This document shows positions 44,531-53,352 of a stretch of 64,000 nt of DNA, one piece after another (the stretch's first letter is position 1; every line of letters begins with the position of its first letter). The DNA is from Desulfomicrobium baculatum DSM 4028 (lineage in GTDB: Bacteria > Desulfobacterota > Desulfovibrionia > Desulfovibrionales > Desulfomicrobiaceae). Made by a program: the position numbers and the translations under genes. Below the pieces are notes generated by a model. The model was not told the DNA's origin and searched no databases. It was given only the letters and a program-made list of their open reading frames with translations. The stretch spans positions 746,501 through 810,500 of the forward strand of contig NC_013173.1 in assembly GCF_000023225.1 (NCBI RefSeq), written 5' to 3'.

Positions 44531-46765
44531 ATGGCTCCCAGGAAATCCCTCTTCAGGCGGCTCTCTCTTTCTCTTGGTCTCTTGAGCACGGTCATCATCC
44601 TTGTCGTTTCGACGCTGGTTTTCTTATTTCTTTCGTGGCGGGTGGGCAATCAGATGCAGGAACGGGCCGAGGACACCATCACGTTTTTGGCTCAGGCCCT
44701 GGAGACGCCGTTCTGGGCCCTGGACCGGGAAAGCGCGGCCGCAGTGGCAAAGGCCACGAGCATGGACGTCAACGTCGGCCTTCTGGAATTGCGGGACTCC
44801 CGGGGCGAAGAATGGTTCGGCTACAACACCGGCAATTCCCTCTTCATCATCCGCGAGGCCGAGGTCAGCCATGAAGGGCAAGTTATCGGCTCTATCCGCC
44901 TGGGCCTGGAGGATTCCGTTCGACAAAAGTCGTTGGCCGGCATTGGTCTTGTCGGCGGCGGCATAGCGCTGCTTGTCATTCTTGCGCAGTATTGCCTGGC
45001 CAAAAGGCTCCTGCGCCATTATTTCCAGCAGCCCTTTGCGGCTTTGGATTCCCTGGTCGGAGCCTATGCGCGCGGGAATTACACCCAGGTCGACCCCGGT
45101 GTTTACTATACGGAGTTCGAGCCGCTGGTGAATGCATTTCTGGGCATGGGGCAAACCATCGAACGGCAGGTCAGCACCCTGGCCGAGAGCGAAGAGAAAT
45201 ACCGGGTGATTTTCAACAATTCCCCTGTCGGAATCTTCCGCTCGACCCTGGATGGTGAGTTGCTGGAAGGCAATGCCGCCTTGGGGAACATGTTCGGCTA
45301 CGCTTCACGGGACGATTTCTTGGTCTCCAGCGGGCTTCGAGTCGAACCTGTCTATGCGGATTCTTCGGCTCGCGAGGCATATTTGCGGGAGCTTTTGGCC
45401 GCTTCGGGGGCGCTGAGCAGTGAAATGAAGTTTGTGCGCAAGGACGGCACGCATTTCGAGGGGGTGCTGACCGCGTCGATTCAGCAGGACGCGGAAGGCC
45501 GTCCGGTTTTTCTGAACGGCGTGGTCGAGGATGTCAGCGCCCGCAAGAAGGCCGAGAAGCGTCTGCGGCAGTCGGAAGAGAAGTTTTCGCGTCTGTTCAG
45601 GCTTTCGCCCGACGTCATCGTTGTCATGAACATGACCGAAGGGCGGATCATCGACGTCAACGAGGCCTTCAGCCGCCTGACGGGCTTCGCCTACCACGAG
45701 GCCGTGGGCAAGACCGCACAGGAGCTTGGCCTGTACGCAGATCCTGCCATGCGCGAGTTGGTGCGGCGGCGTATGCAGACCAGTGGGCAGATCGACAACG
45801 TCGATTTTTCTCTTGGCTGCAAGGATGGAAGAACCATCTCCTGCGTGCTGTCGAGCCAGTTGCTGACAGTGGGTGACGAGTCCTGCGTCATGGCCGTGTT
45901 GCGTGACGTGACGGAATTCAAGCGCATGCAGGAGCTCATGATCCAGAGCGAGAAGATGATCTCGGTCGGCGGCATCGCGGCGGGCGTGGCCCACGAGATC
46001 AACAACCCGCTCGGCATCATCATGGTCAGCAGCCAGAATCTGGTGCAAAGGACCCGGCCGGATTTTTCCAAGAATATCGAGGCGGCCGAAAATATCGGTC
46101 TCGATATGAATCTATTCGACCGGTACATGCGGGTCAGGGGCCTGTATGACTTCGTCAAAAATATCCAGGACGCCGCTGTGCGAGCCGCGGACATCATCCG
46201 TCACATGCTTGATTTCAGCCGCCGCAGCGAATCGAGGCGCACGATTTGCGATCTGCGCACCGTCATCGAACGGGCCGCGCATTTGGCGGGGAATGATTTC
46301 GAACTCAAAAAAAGCTATGATTTCAAAAAAATAGATATTCAGTGGGAATGTGCTGAAAATTTTCCCCCCGTCAGTTGCACGGAAACCGAAATCGAGCAGG
46401 TGTTTTTGAACCTGTTTCGAAATGCGGCCCAGGCCATGGCCTCGGCCCAGCCTCAGATCATGGCGCCGCGCATCGTGGTGCGCATGAAGGCCGAGGCCGA
46501 TCGCGTGGTGCTGGAGGTGGAGGACAACGGACCCGGCATGCCGCCCGAAGTGCAGCGCCGGGCCTTTGAACCGTTTTTTACGACCAAGCCGCCGGGAGTG
46601 GGGACAGGTCTTGGCCTTTCCGTGTCCTACTTCATCATTACCCGCAGCCACGATGGGCAGATGCGGCTGGAATCGCGTCCGGGTCAGGGCACGCACTTTA
46701 CCATCGAACTCCCGGTCCCTGAGCCCGGTGGGCAAAAGGAGGACGAGTGCATTCACGACTCATGA
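44531..46765 (+). CDS. Membrane-bound PAS histidine kinase
   Basis: The 744 residues have a membrane helix at about 11-34, a periplasmic sensor of about 100 residues, a second helix near 136-158, a HAMP-like linker, and two PAS domains (about 225-340 and 345-470, ending in [12 protein letters not shown] and [10 protein letters not shown]). A HisKA region with [13 protein letters not shown] gives His488. The HATPase follows with [21 protein letters not shown] and GTGLGLSVS. An insert of about 30 residues separates the two HisKA helices. Its stop overlaps the start of a response regulator, so it is one operon. Signal unknown. Confidence 0.94.
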   Translation: MAPRKSLFRRLSLSLGLLSTVIILVVSTLVFLFLSWRVGNQMQERAEDTITFLAQALETPFWALDRESAAAVAKATSMDVNVGLLELRDSRGEEWFGYNTGNSLFIIREAEVSHEGQVIGSIRLGLEDSVRQKSLAGIGLVGGGIALLVILAQYCLAKRLLRHYFQQPFAALDSLVGAYARGNYTQVDPGVYYTEFEPLVNAFLGMGQTIERQVSTLAESEEKYRVIFNNSPVGIFRSTLDGELLEGNAALGNMFGYASRDDFLVSSGLRVEPVYADSSAREAYLRELLAASGALSSEMKFVRKDGTHFEGVLTASIQQDAEGRPVFLNGVVEDVSARKKAEKRLRQSEEKFSRLFRLSPDVIVVMNMTEGRIIDVNEAFSRLTGFAYHEAVGKTAQELGLYADPAMRELVRRRMQTSGQIDNVDFSLGCKDGRTISCVLSSQLLTVGDESCVMAVLRDVTEFKRMQELMIQSEKMISVGGIAAGVAHEINNPLGIIMVSSQNLVQRTRPDFSKNIEAAENIGLDMNLFDRYMRVRGLYDFVKNIQDAAVRAADIIRHMLDFSRRSESRRTICDLRTVIERAAHLAGNDFELKKSYDFKKIDIQWECAENFPPVSCTETEIEQVFLNLFRNAAQAMASAQPQIMAPRIVVRMKAEADRVVLEVEDNGPGMPPEVQRRAFEPFFTTKPPGVGTGLGLSVSYFIITRSHDGQMRLESRPGQGTHFTIELPVPEPGGQKEDECIHDS

Positions 46766-47121
46766 TCATCGACGACGAAGAGCATATCCGCAGCGCCTTG
46801 GCCTGTTTTCTGGAGGACTTTGAAGATTTTCACGTCCGTTCGGCGCATTCGGCGGAATTGGCCCTGCAGGAGTTGCGGCGGGAACAGGCGGACCTCTGCA
46901 TTGTCGACATCCGCCTGCCGGCCATGAACGGGCCGGAGTTCATTCGAGTTTGCCGGGAGCAGGGGCTCTGCCGTCACCATATCCTGCACACCGGCTCCAC
47001 GGACTTCCGCCTTTATGTCGACATCGAAACGCTGGGAATGTGCGATGCCGACGTGTTCCAGAAACCCTGCGACAGCATGGTCATGCTGGAGCGGATTCGC
47101 AAGGTGCTGCGCGATAGGTGA
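46747..47121 (+). CDS. Single-domain response regulator
   Basis: A 124-residue receiver from GTG 46747, overlapping the histidine kinase by 19 bases. Acidic pocket DDEE at 9-12, phosphoacceptor Asp54 (VDIRLPAMNG), a Thr/Ser at HTGST, and a lysine in FQKPCDS are in place. There is no output domain, so it may act through protein contact or as a phosphate sink. Confidence 0.92.
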   Translation: MHSRLMIIDDEEHIRSALACFLEDFEDFHVRSAHSAELALQELRREQADLCIVDIRLPAMNGPEFIRVCREQGLCRHHILHTGSTDFRLYVDIETLGMCDADVFQKPCDSMVMLERIRKVLRDR

Positions 47122-47169
47122 ACGTGAACCCTCTTTTTTTGCATTTTTTCATTATTCCAAACAAATGCG

Positions 47170-48645
47170 TCATGTGCCGCAGAACGTCCGGTAGCCCGCG
47201 TCGAGCAGGCCCGGTGCGCGGTAGGACGCGTGCTCAGGCCGGTCTTCATAGGGGCTCGATAGGGCGTCCAGAAGCCGTTTCACGGGCTCGAAGTCATTTT
47301 TGAGGGTCGCCGCTTCCAGCGCCTCCTCCACGTGGCGGTTGCGCGGTATGACTGCCGGGTTGTGCGCGCGCATGAGGCTGCGCGACTGCTCAGGCGTCTC
47401 ATGCTGTCGCGCCAGTCGCGCTTTCCATTGCTCCTGCCAGCGCAGAAAGCCGGGGTCGCGGAAGAATGCACCCTCGGGAGTTTCCACGGTGAGGCCGCGC
47501 AGGGTCAGGGTATAGTCCGCGCCGTTGTCCTGCATGAGTTTCAGAAGATTCTGCGCCAGCGCCGCGTCTTCGTCTTCAGCCGTGAAGAGGCCAAGCTTGT
47601 CCCGCATGCCCCGGATCCAGTGCCGTCTGAACAATGCCGGGAATTCTTCCAGGGCCTCCTGTGCCATCTGTGTGGCCTCTTCCTCTTTTTCGTGCAGCAG
47701 CGGGAGCAGGGTTTCGGCCAGGCGGGTCAGGTTCCATTGGGTGATGGAGGGCTGGTTGCCGTAGGCATAGCGGCCGTCGCGGTCGATGGAACTGAACACC
47801 GTGGCCGGGTCGTATGCGTCCATGAAGGCGCACGGTCCATAGTCGATGCTTTCGCCGCACAGGGCCATGTTGTCGGTGTTCATGACCCCGTGGATGAAGC
47901 CGACGTGCAGCCAGCTGGTCACGAGTGCGGCCTGACGCTCCATGACCGCGCGCAGCAGTTCAAGGAAGGGGTTTTCGGCCTCGGCAAGTTCCGGATAATG
48001 GCGGCGGATGGTGTATTCGGCCAGGATGCGCAGGTCGTCTGTCTTGCTGCGCGCCGCAAGGTACTCGAAGGTTCCGACGCGGATGTGGCTGCTCGCTACG
48101 CGGGTCAGCACGGCTCCCGTCTGGGTCGTTTCGCGGTACACGGGTTCGCCGGTGGTCGCCACCGCGAGGCTGCGCGTGGTCGGGATGCCGAGGGCGTGCA
48201 TGGCCTCGCTGATGATGTATTCGCGCAGCATGGGACCAAGGGCCGCGCGCCCGTCGCCGCGACGGGAAAAGGGGGTCTGGCCCGAACCCTTGAGCTGGAT
48301 GTCGAAACGCTCACCGCCGGGCGTGATGTGTTCGCCCAGTAAAATGGCGCGGCCGTCGCCGAGCATGGTGAAGTGCCCGAACTGATGTCCCGCGTAGGCC
48401 TGGGCGATGGGGTCCGCGCCTGTAGGGAGGCGGTTACCGGTAAAAATGGCGGCACCGTCCGGGCCATCAAGGCTGGCCGCATCAAGGCCCAGGGACGCTG
48501 CCAGTTCGGGATTAAAGAGTGCAAGACCGGGTTTTTTCACCGGAGTGGGCCTTTGGCGCACGAAGAGCGATTCCGGCAGCAGGGCGTAGGTATTGTCGAA
48601 GTTCCAGCCTTGGCCGGTGAATGAATTGTGATCTTGAGGAAACAT
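47170..48645 (-). CDS. Protein adenylyltransferase SelO family (YdiU)
   Basis: SelO transfers AMP to protein hydroxyl groups, using an inverted pseudokinase fold. The 491 residues match the family. Clear motifs are YAGHQFGHF, LGDGRAILLGE, QLKGSGQTPFSRRGDGRA, LREYIISEAMHALGIPTTRSL, HVGFIHGVMNTDNMAL and DYGPCAFMDAYDP. GGAG precedes the ATG. Its C-terminus points toward the two-component pair. Confidence 0.94.
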   Translation of the reverse strand: MFPQDHNSFTGQGWNFDNTYALLPESLFVRQRPTPVKKPGLALFNPELAASLGLDAASLDGPDGAAIFTGNRLPTGADPIAQAYAGHQFGHFTMLGDGRAILLGEHITPGGERFDIQLKGSGQTPFSRRGDGRAALGPMLREYIISEAMHALGIPTTRSLAVATTGEPVYRETTQTGAVLTRVASSHIRVGTFEYLAARSKTDDLRILAEYTIRRHYPELAEAENPFLELLRAVMERQAALVTSWLHVGFIHGVMNTDNMALCGESIDYGPCAFMDAYDPATVFSSIDRDGRYAYGNQPSITQWNLTRLAETLLPLLHEKEEEATQMAQEALEEFPALFRRHWIRGMRDKLGLFTAEDEDAALAQNLLKLMQDNGADYTLTLRGLTVETPEGAFFRDPGFLRWQEQWKARLARQHETPEQSRSLMRAHNPAVIPRNRHVEEALEAATLKNDFEPVKRLLDALSSPYEDRPEHASYRAPGLLDAGYRTFCGT

Positions 48646-48821
48646 GGCGCTCCAGTGGGCTTGGATGCAAAAATGGGGGATGCTTTTGAGAGTGATTACT
48701 GTTTTTGGCCGCCTATCGCAATGGCGACATGGCGGTGCGGGCTGGCATGGACCTTGGGAGGACGGATTTACGGCAACGGCGCAGGTCCGTCGTGATCGAA
48801 AGCGTGGATGATTGCGAAGCG

Positions 48822-48850
48822 AAAAAAGGGCTGGCCGGGGGTTTCGGCCG
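48822..48850 (-). terminator. Possible terminator downstream of the cheX-like gene
   Basis: On the minus strand a five-pair stem (GGCCG and CGGCC at 48845-48849 and 48833-48837) is followed by AGCCCTTTTTT. It is about 80 bases after the cheX stop. The rest of 48646-48927 shows nothing I recognise. Confidence 0.4.
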
Positions 48851-48927
48851 TAGCGGCCCAGGCGTTTTCCTGCCCGGGAAGAGATGTCGCCTGTGTCCGG
48901 ATCCGGGCAGGGCGTTAGCCGTCCGGC

Positions 48928-49386
48928 CTAGTCGAAACAGAACTCCAGGGTGAATTTCCCGGCCTGACAGGAGAATGGAATGGCGATGGCCTGAGCCGAG
49001 GCGCGGTAGGAGATGGAGTGGTTGTCTCCCATGATGACCGACGGGGTAGAGCCTTGCAGCTTGAGGCCCATGCTCACCATGCCGACTCGGGCATGACCGG
49101 AGATCATGTTCGTGATTTCGCCCATGGCATCCTGCACGTCCTGTACGACATCCTCGATGGCGTCTCCGAGCATGTGCCTGACTATGTGAACGGCGGTATT
49201 TTTGTCGAAAGAGATGCAAAATGTCCCTTTTTTGTCTCCGGTGATGCCGATCAGCGCAGAGACACAACCGCAGGCGATTTTGTCTTTTTTCACATAGGGA
49301 GGCCCGGCTACAACCTCAAGAGCCGCAGTGGCGGAGAGTACATGCTTGGTTGCATTGATGAAAGGTTTGGCCAGGTCGGGGCTCAT
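48928..49386 (-). CDS. CheX-like chemotaxis phosphatase family protein
   Basis: The 152 residues have the CheC/CheX fold pattern, including the motif ending ITNMISGHAR, with the E and N residues used for dephosphorylation in CheX (GEITNM). The N-terminus starts MSPDLAKPFINATKHVL. CheX removes phosphate from CheY-P. A partner kinase is not next to it, but single-domain regulator and chemoreceptor genes lie nearby. AAGGAG stands near the ATG. Confidence 0.85.
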   Translation of the reverse strand: MSPDLAKPFINATKHVLSATAALEVVAGPPYVKKDKIACGCVSALIGITGDKKGTFCISFDKNTAVHIVRHMLGDAIEDVVQDVQDAMGEITNMISGHARVGMVSMGLKLQGSTPSVIMGDNHSISYRASAQAIAIPFSCQAGKFTLEFCFD

Positions 49387-50075
49387 TGATCACTCCTTGG
49401 GTGATGAGAAATAGAAAATACTGTTTTGCAGGCTGCGAAATATTCTACCTTGACCAGCAGCCCTTTGTGCATCGTGTGTGAAGACCAGCATTTCAACATT
49501 CAAAATTAAAATCTTAATACTGGTGAATGTCAATAAGTCTTTCTGTAAGACAATCGAATCGTAACATGGCTCTTTGTGCTGTGGGGGATCGAGGCGTCAT
49601 ACGGGAGGGCGAATCGTTGCAAAAACGTTCATGGTTTTTTGCAGGGCCGATTTGATATGCCTTCGGCGAGCTGCGCATTTTTACGGTCTCGGTCTTGCGC
49701 ATAAGAGAATTCAGCGGCGATCGCGAAATTCGAATGTCCCTAAGCCTCAATCTTATGAGAAAGTACTGCGAAAAGTCCTGAGGCATGATGAAAAGTCATG
49801 AGCAGGTGCCCGTTTGGGCAGAGGGCTTGTAGCGCCGGGGGCTTTTTTTCGCGGAGTTGGGACAGCCTTTGGCCCCCAAATTTCAGGGGGCGCCTTTTGC
49901 GGTGAAGCGTATCATTTGCTGAAGGTCATTGAATATGAATCAGGTTTGACTATTTCTCCCGAAGCGCTGTAAGAAGTGAATATGATTCCCCACGTTTGTC
50001 GCCGTCAGACAGTTGCTCTCGCTGTTTGCCAGGGAATCGCGGTGCTTGTGAGCAATAATTATGGAGGTTTACAGC
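49387..50075. other. Long intergenic region between the cheX-like and PA2779-like genes
   Basis: About 690 bases. No gene is supported; short open frames here lack ribosome sites and protein-like composition. A GGCCCCC/GGGGGC hairpin at 49871-49891 followed by CGCCTTTT is a weak terminator-like structure. The final part contains the ribosome site of the PA2779-like gene (GGAGG 50063-50067). Confidence 0.5.
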
Positions 50076-50474
50076 ATGAATAGCCAAAAGTGGTTTTTCA
50101 GAACTCAGGTGTGTTGGCCGATTCTGGTCGCCTATCTCTTCCTCGCGCTCATTCCTTCCAACGCCGATGCCTTCCTGGCGCAAAGCCGCCTGTCTTCGGG
50201 CGAGATCATTTCCGAGCGAAGCGCCGATATCGCTTCCATCCAGACCGCTCTGGAGAATAAGGTCGTGACCCAGCGACTGGCGGATTACGGATTGACCCCG
50301 GATGAGGTGAACGCGAAACTCGGTTCGCTTTCCGATGAGCAGCTGCACCAGCTGGCCAGCCTGTCAGGTGACGTGGGCGGCGGTATTGTCGGTGCGGTCG
50401 TCGCGGTGCTGGTGGTCATTTTGCTGGTGGTCCTCATTCTGCACTTCAGCGGTAAGCGCATTGTCGTCAACTAG
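50076..50474 (+). CDS. PA2779-family small membrane protein
   Basis: A 132-residue protein at ATG 50076 with TATGGAGG ten bases before. It has a signal-type helix (about 8-31), a short middle domain with the TALENKVVTQRLADYGLTPDEV helices, and a C-terminal helix with GGGIVGAVVAVLVVILLV. This matches the PA2779 (DUF6627) family, found next to PA2778-type cysteine peptidases, as here. Function unknown. Confidence 0.82.
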   Translation: MNSQKWFFRTQVCWPILVAYLFLALIPSNADAFLAQSRLSSGEIISERSADIASIQTALENKVVTQRLADYGLTPDEVNAKLGSLSDEQLHQLASLSGDVGGGIVGAVVAVLVVILLVVLILHFSGKRIVVN

Positions 50475-51006
50475 GCAGCGTTGTCTGCTGGGACTGATGG
50501 CGGTGCTTGTGATGGTGGGGTGCGTGCAGCGCCCCGCTTTTCAGCCGGATCGGGAAATAACCGCCCGCACGGTGCGCCTGGAAGTGCCCTTTATCCCCCA
50601 GACCCAAAACAACGACTGCGGTCCGTCAGCCTTGGCCGCCGTGCTGGCGTTCCATGGCCGGGACGTGTCCCTGGATGAGGTGACGCGACGCGTCTTCACC
50701 CCGGTGCTGGAGCGGACGCTGCTTCCGGACATGGAGAACTACGCCAGGTCGCTGGGCTTCTCGACCCGCTCCGGTCGCGGGGATCCGGTCCTGCTCCGGG
50801 ACTGGATCAACGCAGGCAATCCCGTTATCCTTATGCTCAACATGGGCGGAAGGATGTTCAGCCAAGGCCATTACGTGGTGGTGTATGGTCATGATCCGGA
50901 CGGATTCCTGATGCATATCGGGACCAGAGCGGAGATGTACCTGCCGGACCAGGCGCTGCTTGAGGGCTGGGAGCCCATGAACCGTCTTTACCTTGTCGTG
51001 GAGTGA
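50461..51006 (+). CDS. PA2778-type C39-like cysteine peptidase, lipoprotein
   Basis: The frame is open from 50335, but the likely start is TTG 50461, giving a lipoprotein signal with VMVGC around residue 21 and 181 residues. It overlaps the PA2779 stop by 14 bases. The fold has NDCGPSALAAVLAFHG with the active Cys, and GHYVVVYGHDPDGFLMHIG with His and Asp. In PA2778 proteins I recall that a TPR part is fused; here it is a separate gene. It probably acts on PA2779 or another envelope substrate. Confidence 0.78.
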   Translation: MSSTRQRCLLGLMAVLVMVGCVQRPAFQPDREITARTVRLEVPFIPQTQNNDCGPSALAAVLAFHGRDVSLDEVTRRVFTPVLERTLLPDMENYARSLGFSTRSGRGDPVLLRDWINAGNPVILMLNMGGRMFSQGHYVVVYGHDPDGFLMHIGTRAEMYLPDQALLEGWEPMNRLYLVVE

Positions 51007-51009
51007 ACC

Positions 51010-51570
51010 GTGCGTCGTGCATTCTTTCTTGTCTTCTTTTTGGTCCTTGCGCTGGCCGGTTGCGCCACGCCCAGGATCGTCGTGCTTTCCGACCCGCTGG
51101 ACGCCCGCGAACACAACGATCTGGGTGCCTCTTACGAGACCTCCGGAGAACTGGACCTGGCCCTCAAAGCCTATGAAACGGCCGCGGCCAAGGATCGTTC
51201 CTGGGACCAGCCGCTTATCAATCTGGGTAACGTGCATTCGGCCCAGGCTGATTGGACGCAGGCTGCGGCCAGTTACCGGCAGGCCCTGAAACGCAATCCC
51301 GAAAACTCCGAGGCCATGAATAATCTGGCTTATGCGCTCGTGAACCTGGATGAGCCGCGCGAGGCCCTGGAATGGTCCTCCAAGGCAGTGCAGGCCGAGC
51401 CCGGCAACCCGCTCTTCCGGGCGACCCTGGCCCAGGCCTTGGCGGGAACCGGCGAGAGGGAGAAGGCGCTCGCGCTCCTTGACGAAACCCTGCAAACCCT
51501 TCCTTCCGATGATCCCCTGCGTGAGAAGATAGCCGCTCTGCGCGACCAGATCGAAAACTCCGCCCCCTGA
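51010..51570 (+). CDS. TPR lipoprotein
   Basis: From GTG 51010, three bases after the peptidase stop. It has a signal peptide with lipobox LAGC (residue 18) and four TPR-like repeats (HNDLGASYETSGELDLALKA onward) filling the rest of the 186 residues. It is probably the split-off TPR half of the peptidase gene. A bidirectional terminator follows. Confidence 0.85.
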   Translation: MRRAFFLVFFLVLALAGCATPRIVVLSDPLDAREHNDLGASYETSGELDLALKAYETAAAKDRSWDQPLINLGNVHSAQADWTQAAASYRQALKRNPENSEAMNNLAYALVNLDEPREALEWSSKAVQAEPGNPLFRATLAQALAGTGEREKALALLDETLQTLPSDDPLREKIAALRDQIENSAP

Positions 51571-51625
51571 GGCTGCGTCATGGGCGTTGCTGCCTGTGCC
51601 GGGCTGTATCTTTGATGGTTATACG

Positions 51626-51668
51626 AAAACGCCGCCTTCCATTTGCAAAGAGAAGGCGGCGTTTTCTC
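51626..51668. terminator. Bidirectional intrinsic terminator
   Basis: A 13-base stem (AAAACGCCGCCTT 51626-51638 with AAGGCGGCGTTTT 51653-51665) serves the PA2779 trio on the plus strand and the channel gene on the minus strand. Confidence 0.9.
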
Positions 51669-51689
51669 GTCTTTGTCATGCCTAAAAGA

Positions 51690-52226
51690 CTAGAATGGCA
51701 GCTTGCCAAATCCGATGAGGTCATACGCGGGTACGAGCAGGCCGAGGAATGAAAGAACAATAAGGAGTGCGCCCAATACCTTGGGTGACAGTTTTCCATA
51801 CGTCACGGCCCAGACCGCGACCGTCAGCACCACAAAGGCAATCATCATGCAGCCAAGGTAAAGACTCTTGCCGATGAATGACGTTCCGTCGGGCTTGATG
51901 CCCCCGCCGGTGAAGTAAAAATACGCGGCGATGGCCAAAATGAATGCCATCATCAAGCTCAGGTTGCCCAGAGAGCGCAGGTCTTCGATTCCGTTCAGCA
52001 TGCAGTACGAGATTGTAAGATACACAATGCCGAAGGGAATCAGCAATGTCGCCGTAAAAGCGTCGCTCCCAAACAGAGGCGTTGCATGAATTATCCCGCC
52101 GATACACGTTATTATGCCCACGAACCCGGCAATCGCGCCGCAGGTTTTTGCATCCCCTTGGCCAAAGTAAAAGAGTCCGATCGGAAACCACAACATGGCA
52201 ATTGTCACAAGCAGTACCAAAGTCAT
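51690..52226 (-). CDS. AmiS/UreI-type urea or amide channel
   Basis: The 178-residue protein starts at 52226 with CGGAGG eight bases upstream and has six membrane helices with the family start MTLVLLVTIAMLWFPIGLFY. AmiS/UreI proteins let urea or short amides through the inner membrane. No urease or amidase gene is adjacent, which is unusual for the family. It lies next to an AT-rich region that may have come by transfer. Confidence 0.82.
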   Translation of the reverse strand: MTLVLLVTIAMLWFPIGLFYFGQGDAKTCGAIAGFVGIITCIGGIIHATPLFGSDAFTATLLIPFGIVYLTISYCMLNGIEDLRSLGNLSLMMAFILAIAAYFYFTGGGIKPDGTSFIGKSLYLGCMMIAFVVLTVAVWAVTYGKLSPKVLGALLIVLSFLGLLVPAYDLIGFGKLPF

Positions 52227-53019
52227 TACTTTTTCCTCCGTCTGAGATAAATTTCTCCAATCAAGACATGCTTGAAATTGAAAAAACATGAAAACGGCCT
52301 GATCATCGCAAGAGTGTAGTAGCCCTCCTTGTTGATTTTGAAGTAAAAACCTATAATGAGTAGAATAATGCTAACATGCCATTACTATTCAATTAAATGG
52401 ATTGAGCCAAAGAAGTCACCAATGAGCATGTCTGATTATGGTACTCTGAAACATAATCAAAGCTCATATTGAGCAAAATTGAGACCATAAAAAATAATAT
52501 TGCATCATATTGTGTGAATTTAAATAATATTAATGTGTAATAAGTGTGCGAATATGAAATTTTTTTGAATTTAACCAGTATTGATAAGAACTTAGTAGAT
52601 GGAAAATATGTTTAAAATAATGAGGAATTATTTAATTATCGGTGCCGGTGCTTAGGATAATAGGTATAGTGATGGGTCATAATGTCTCGCGGGCGTGTCA
52701 TTATTATACAAGGAGTATGAATTGTGAATCGCCCCAAATTTTTTGGGACGTTGGAGCGTGCACCTTGGTGATGGCATCCACGGGCAGGTTGTCCTTTACT
52801 CGTTGGGGCATGATCCTTTGGATTTTGCCCTTTGAACCTGATTGGAAAATTTCAGCGCAGGAAAAGCGAAAAACAGAGTGTGTCTAATGTGCCTCAAATT
52901 GATTGAGCACGTTATAAATGCGCCCCGCGCCCTGGCTTTCCCGAGGACGGGGGGCAGGACGCGGGACGTTTTGCAGGGATGGCGAATCAGTTTTGCGCGC
53001 TGCTGATCAGGCGCGGCGA
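52227..53019. other. AT-rich intergenic region
   Basis: From 52290 to about 52660 the base content is very AT-rich, unlike the surrounding 60% GC. No gene is supported. A short hairpin CCCAAA/TTTGGG lies at 52733-52747. An open frame at 52708-52887 has a ribosome site one base from its ATG, so it is doubtful. The region leads into a GNAT remnant. Confidence 0.5.
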
Positions 53020-53288
53020 GGCTGAAGGCCGCGTAGGCGACGATCTCGCCGTATGGCGCGGCGTCTCCGAGTTGCAGAGCCGGGACGTACTGTGGGGGCA
53101 CGCCCGCGTAAGTCACGCCTAGGTATTTTTTGCACCCGAGTCGGGTGTAGGAGCCGGGGTCGCCAACGAGGAAGATGCCTGCCGCCCCCTGCTTGCGCAT
53201 CCGGTCGGCGGCTTCGCGAACACGGGCGGAGCCGATGCCCTGTTCCTGCCTGTGCGGCGGCACGCCCACCGGACGGAGCGGAAACTAG
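53020..53288 (-). pseudogene. Remnant of a GNAT-family N-acetyltransferase (C-terminal part)
   Basis: The minus-strand frame has the acetyl-CoA loop (RQEQGIGSARVREAADR), then GAAGIFLVGDPGSYTRLG and a YhbS-type tail GVPPQYVPALQLG. The frame is open upstream only to a TAG near 53286, where an N-terminal half should be, and there is no start. Beyond the normal end it runs on to 52796 into unrelated sequence. It is a decayed gene with its N-terminal half missing. Confidence 0.75.
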
Positions 53289-53352
53289 CCGCTCGCTTTG
53301 ACTCTTTCGTTAAATAACGGCGCTTTATATTTCAAAAAAGTAAATGCGGGTT

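Noticed and set aside
49574-49801. 75-codon plus-strand frame ahead of the PA2779-like gene
   Set aside because: No ribosome site, no family resemblance, strange residue use.
52708-52887. Possible 59-residue gene in the AT-rich region
   Set aside because: Its ribosome site is one base from the ATG, the composition is not protein-like and it overlaps the run-on of a pseudogene.
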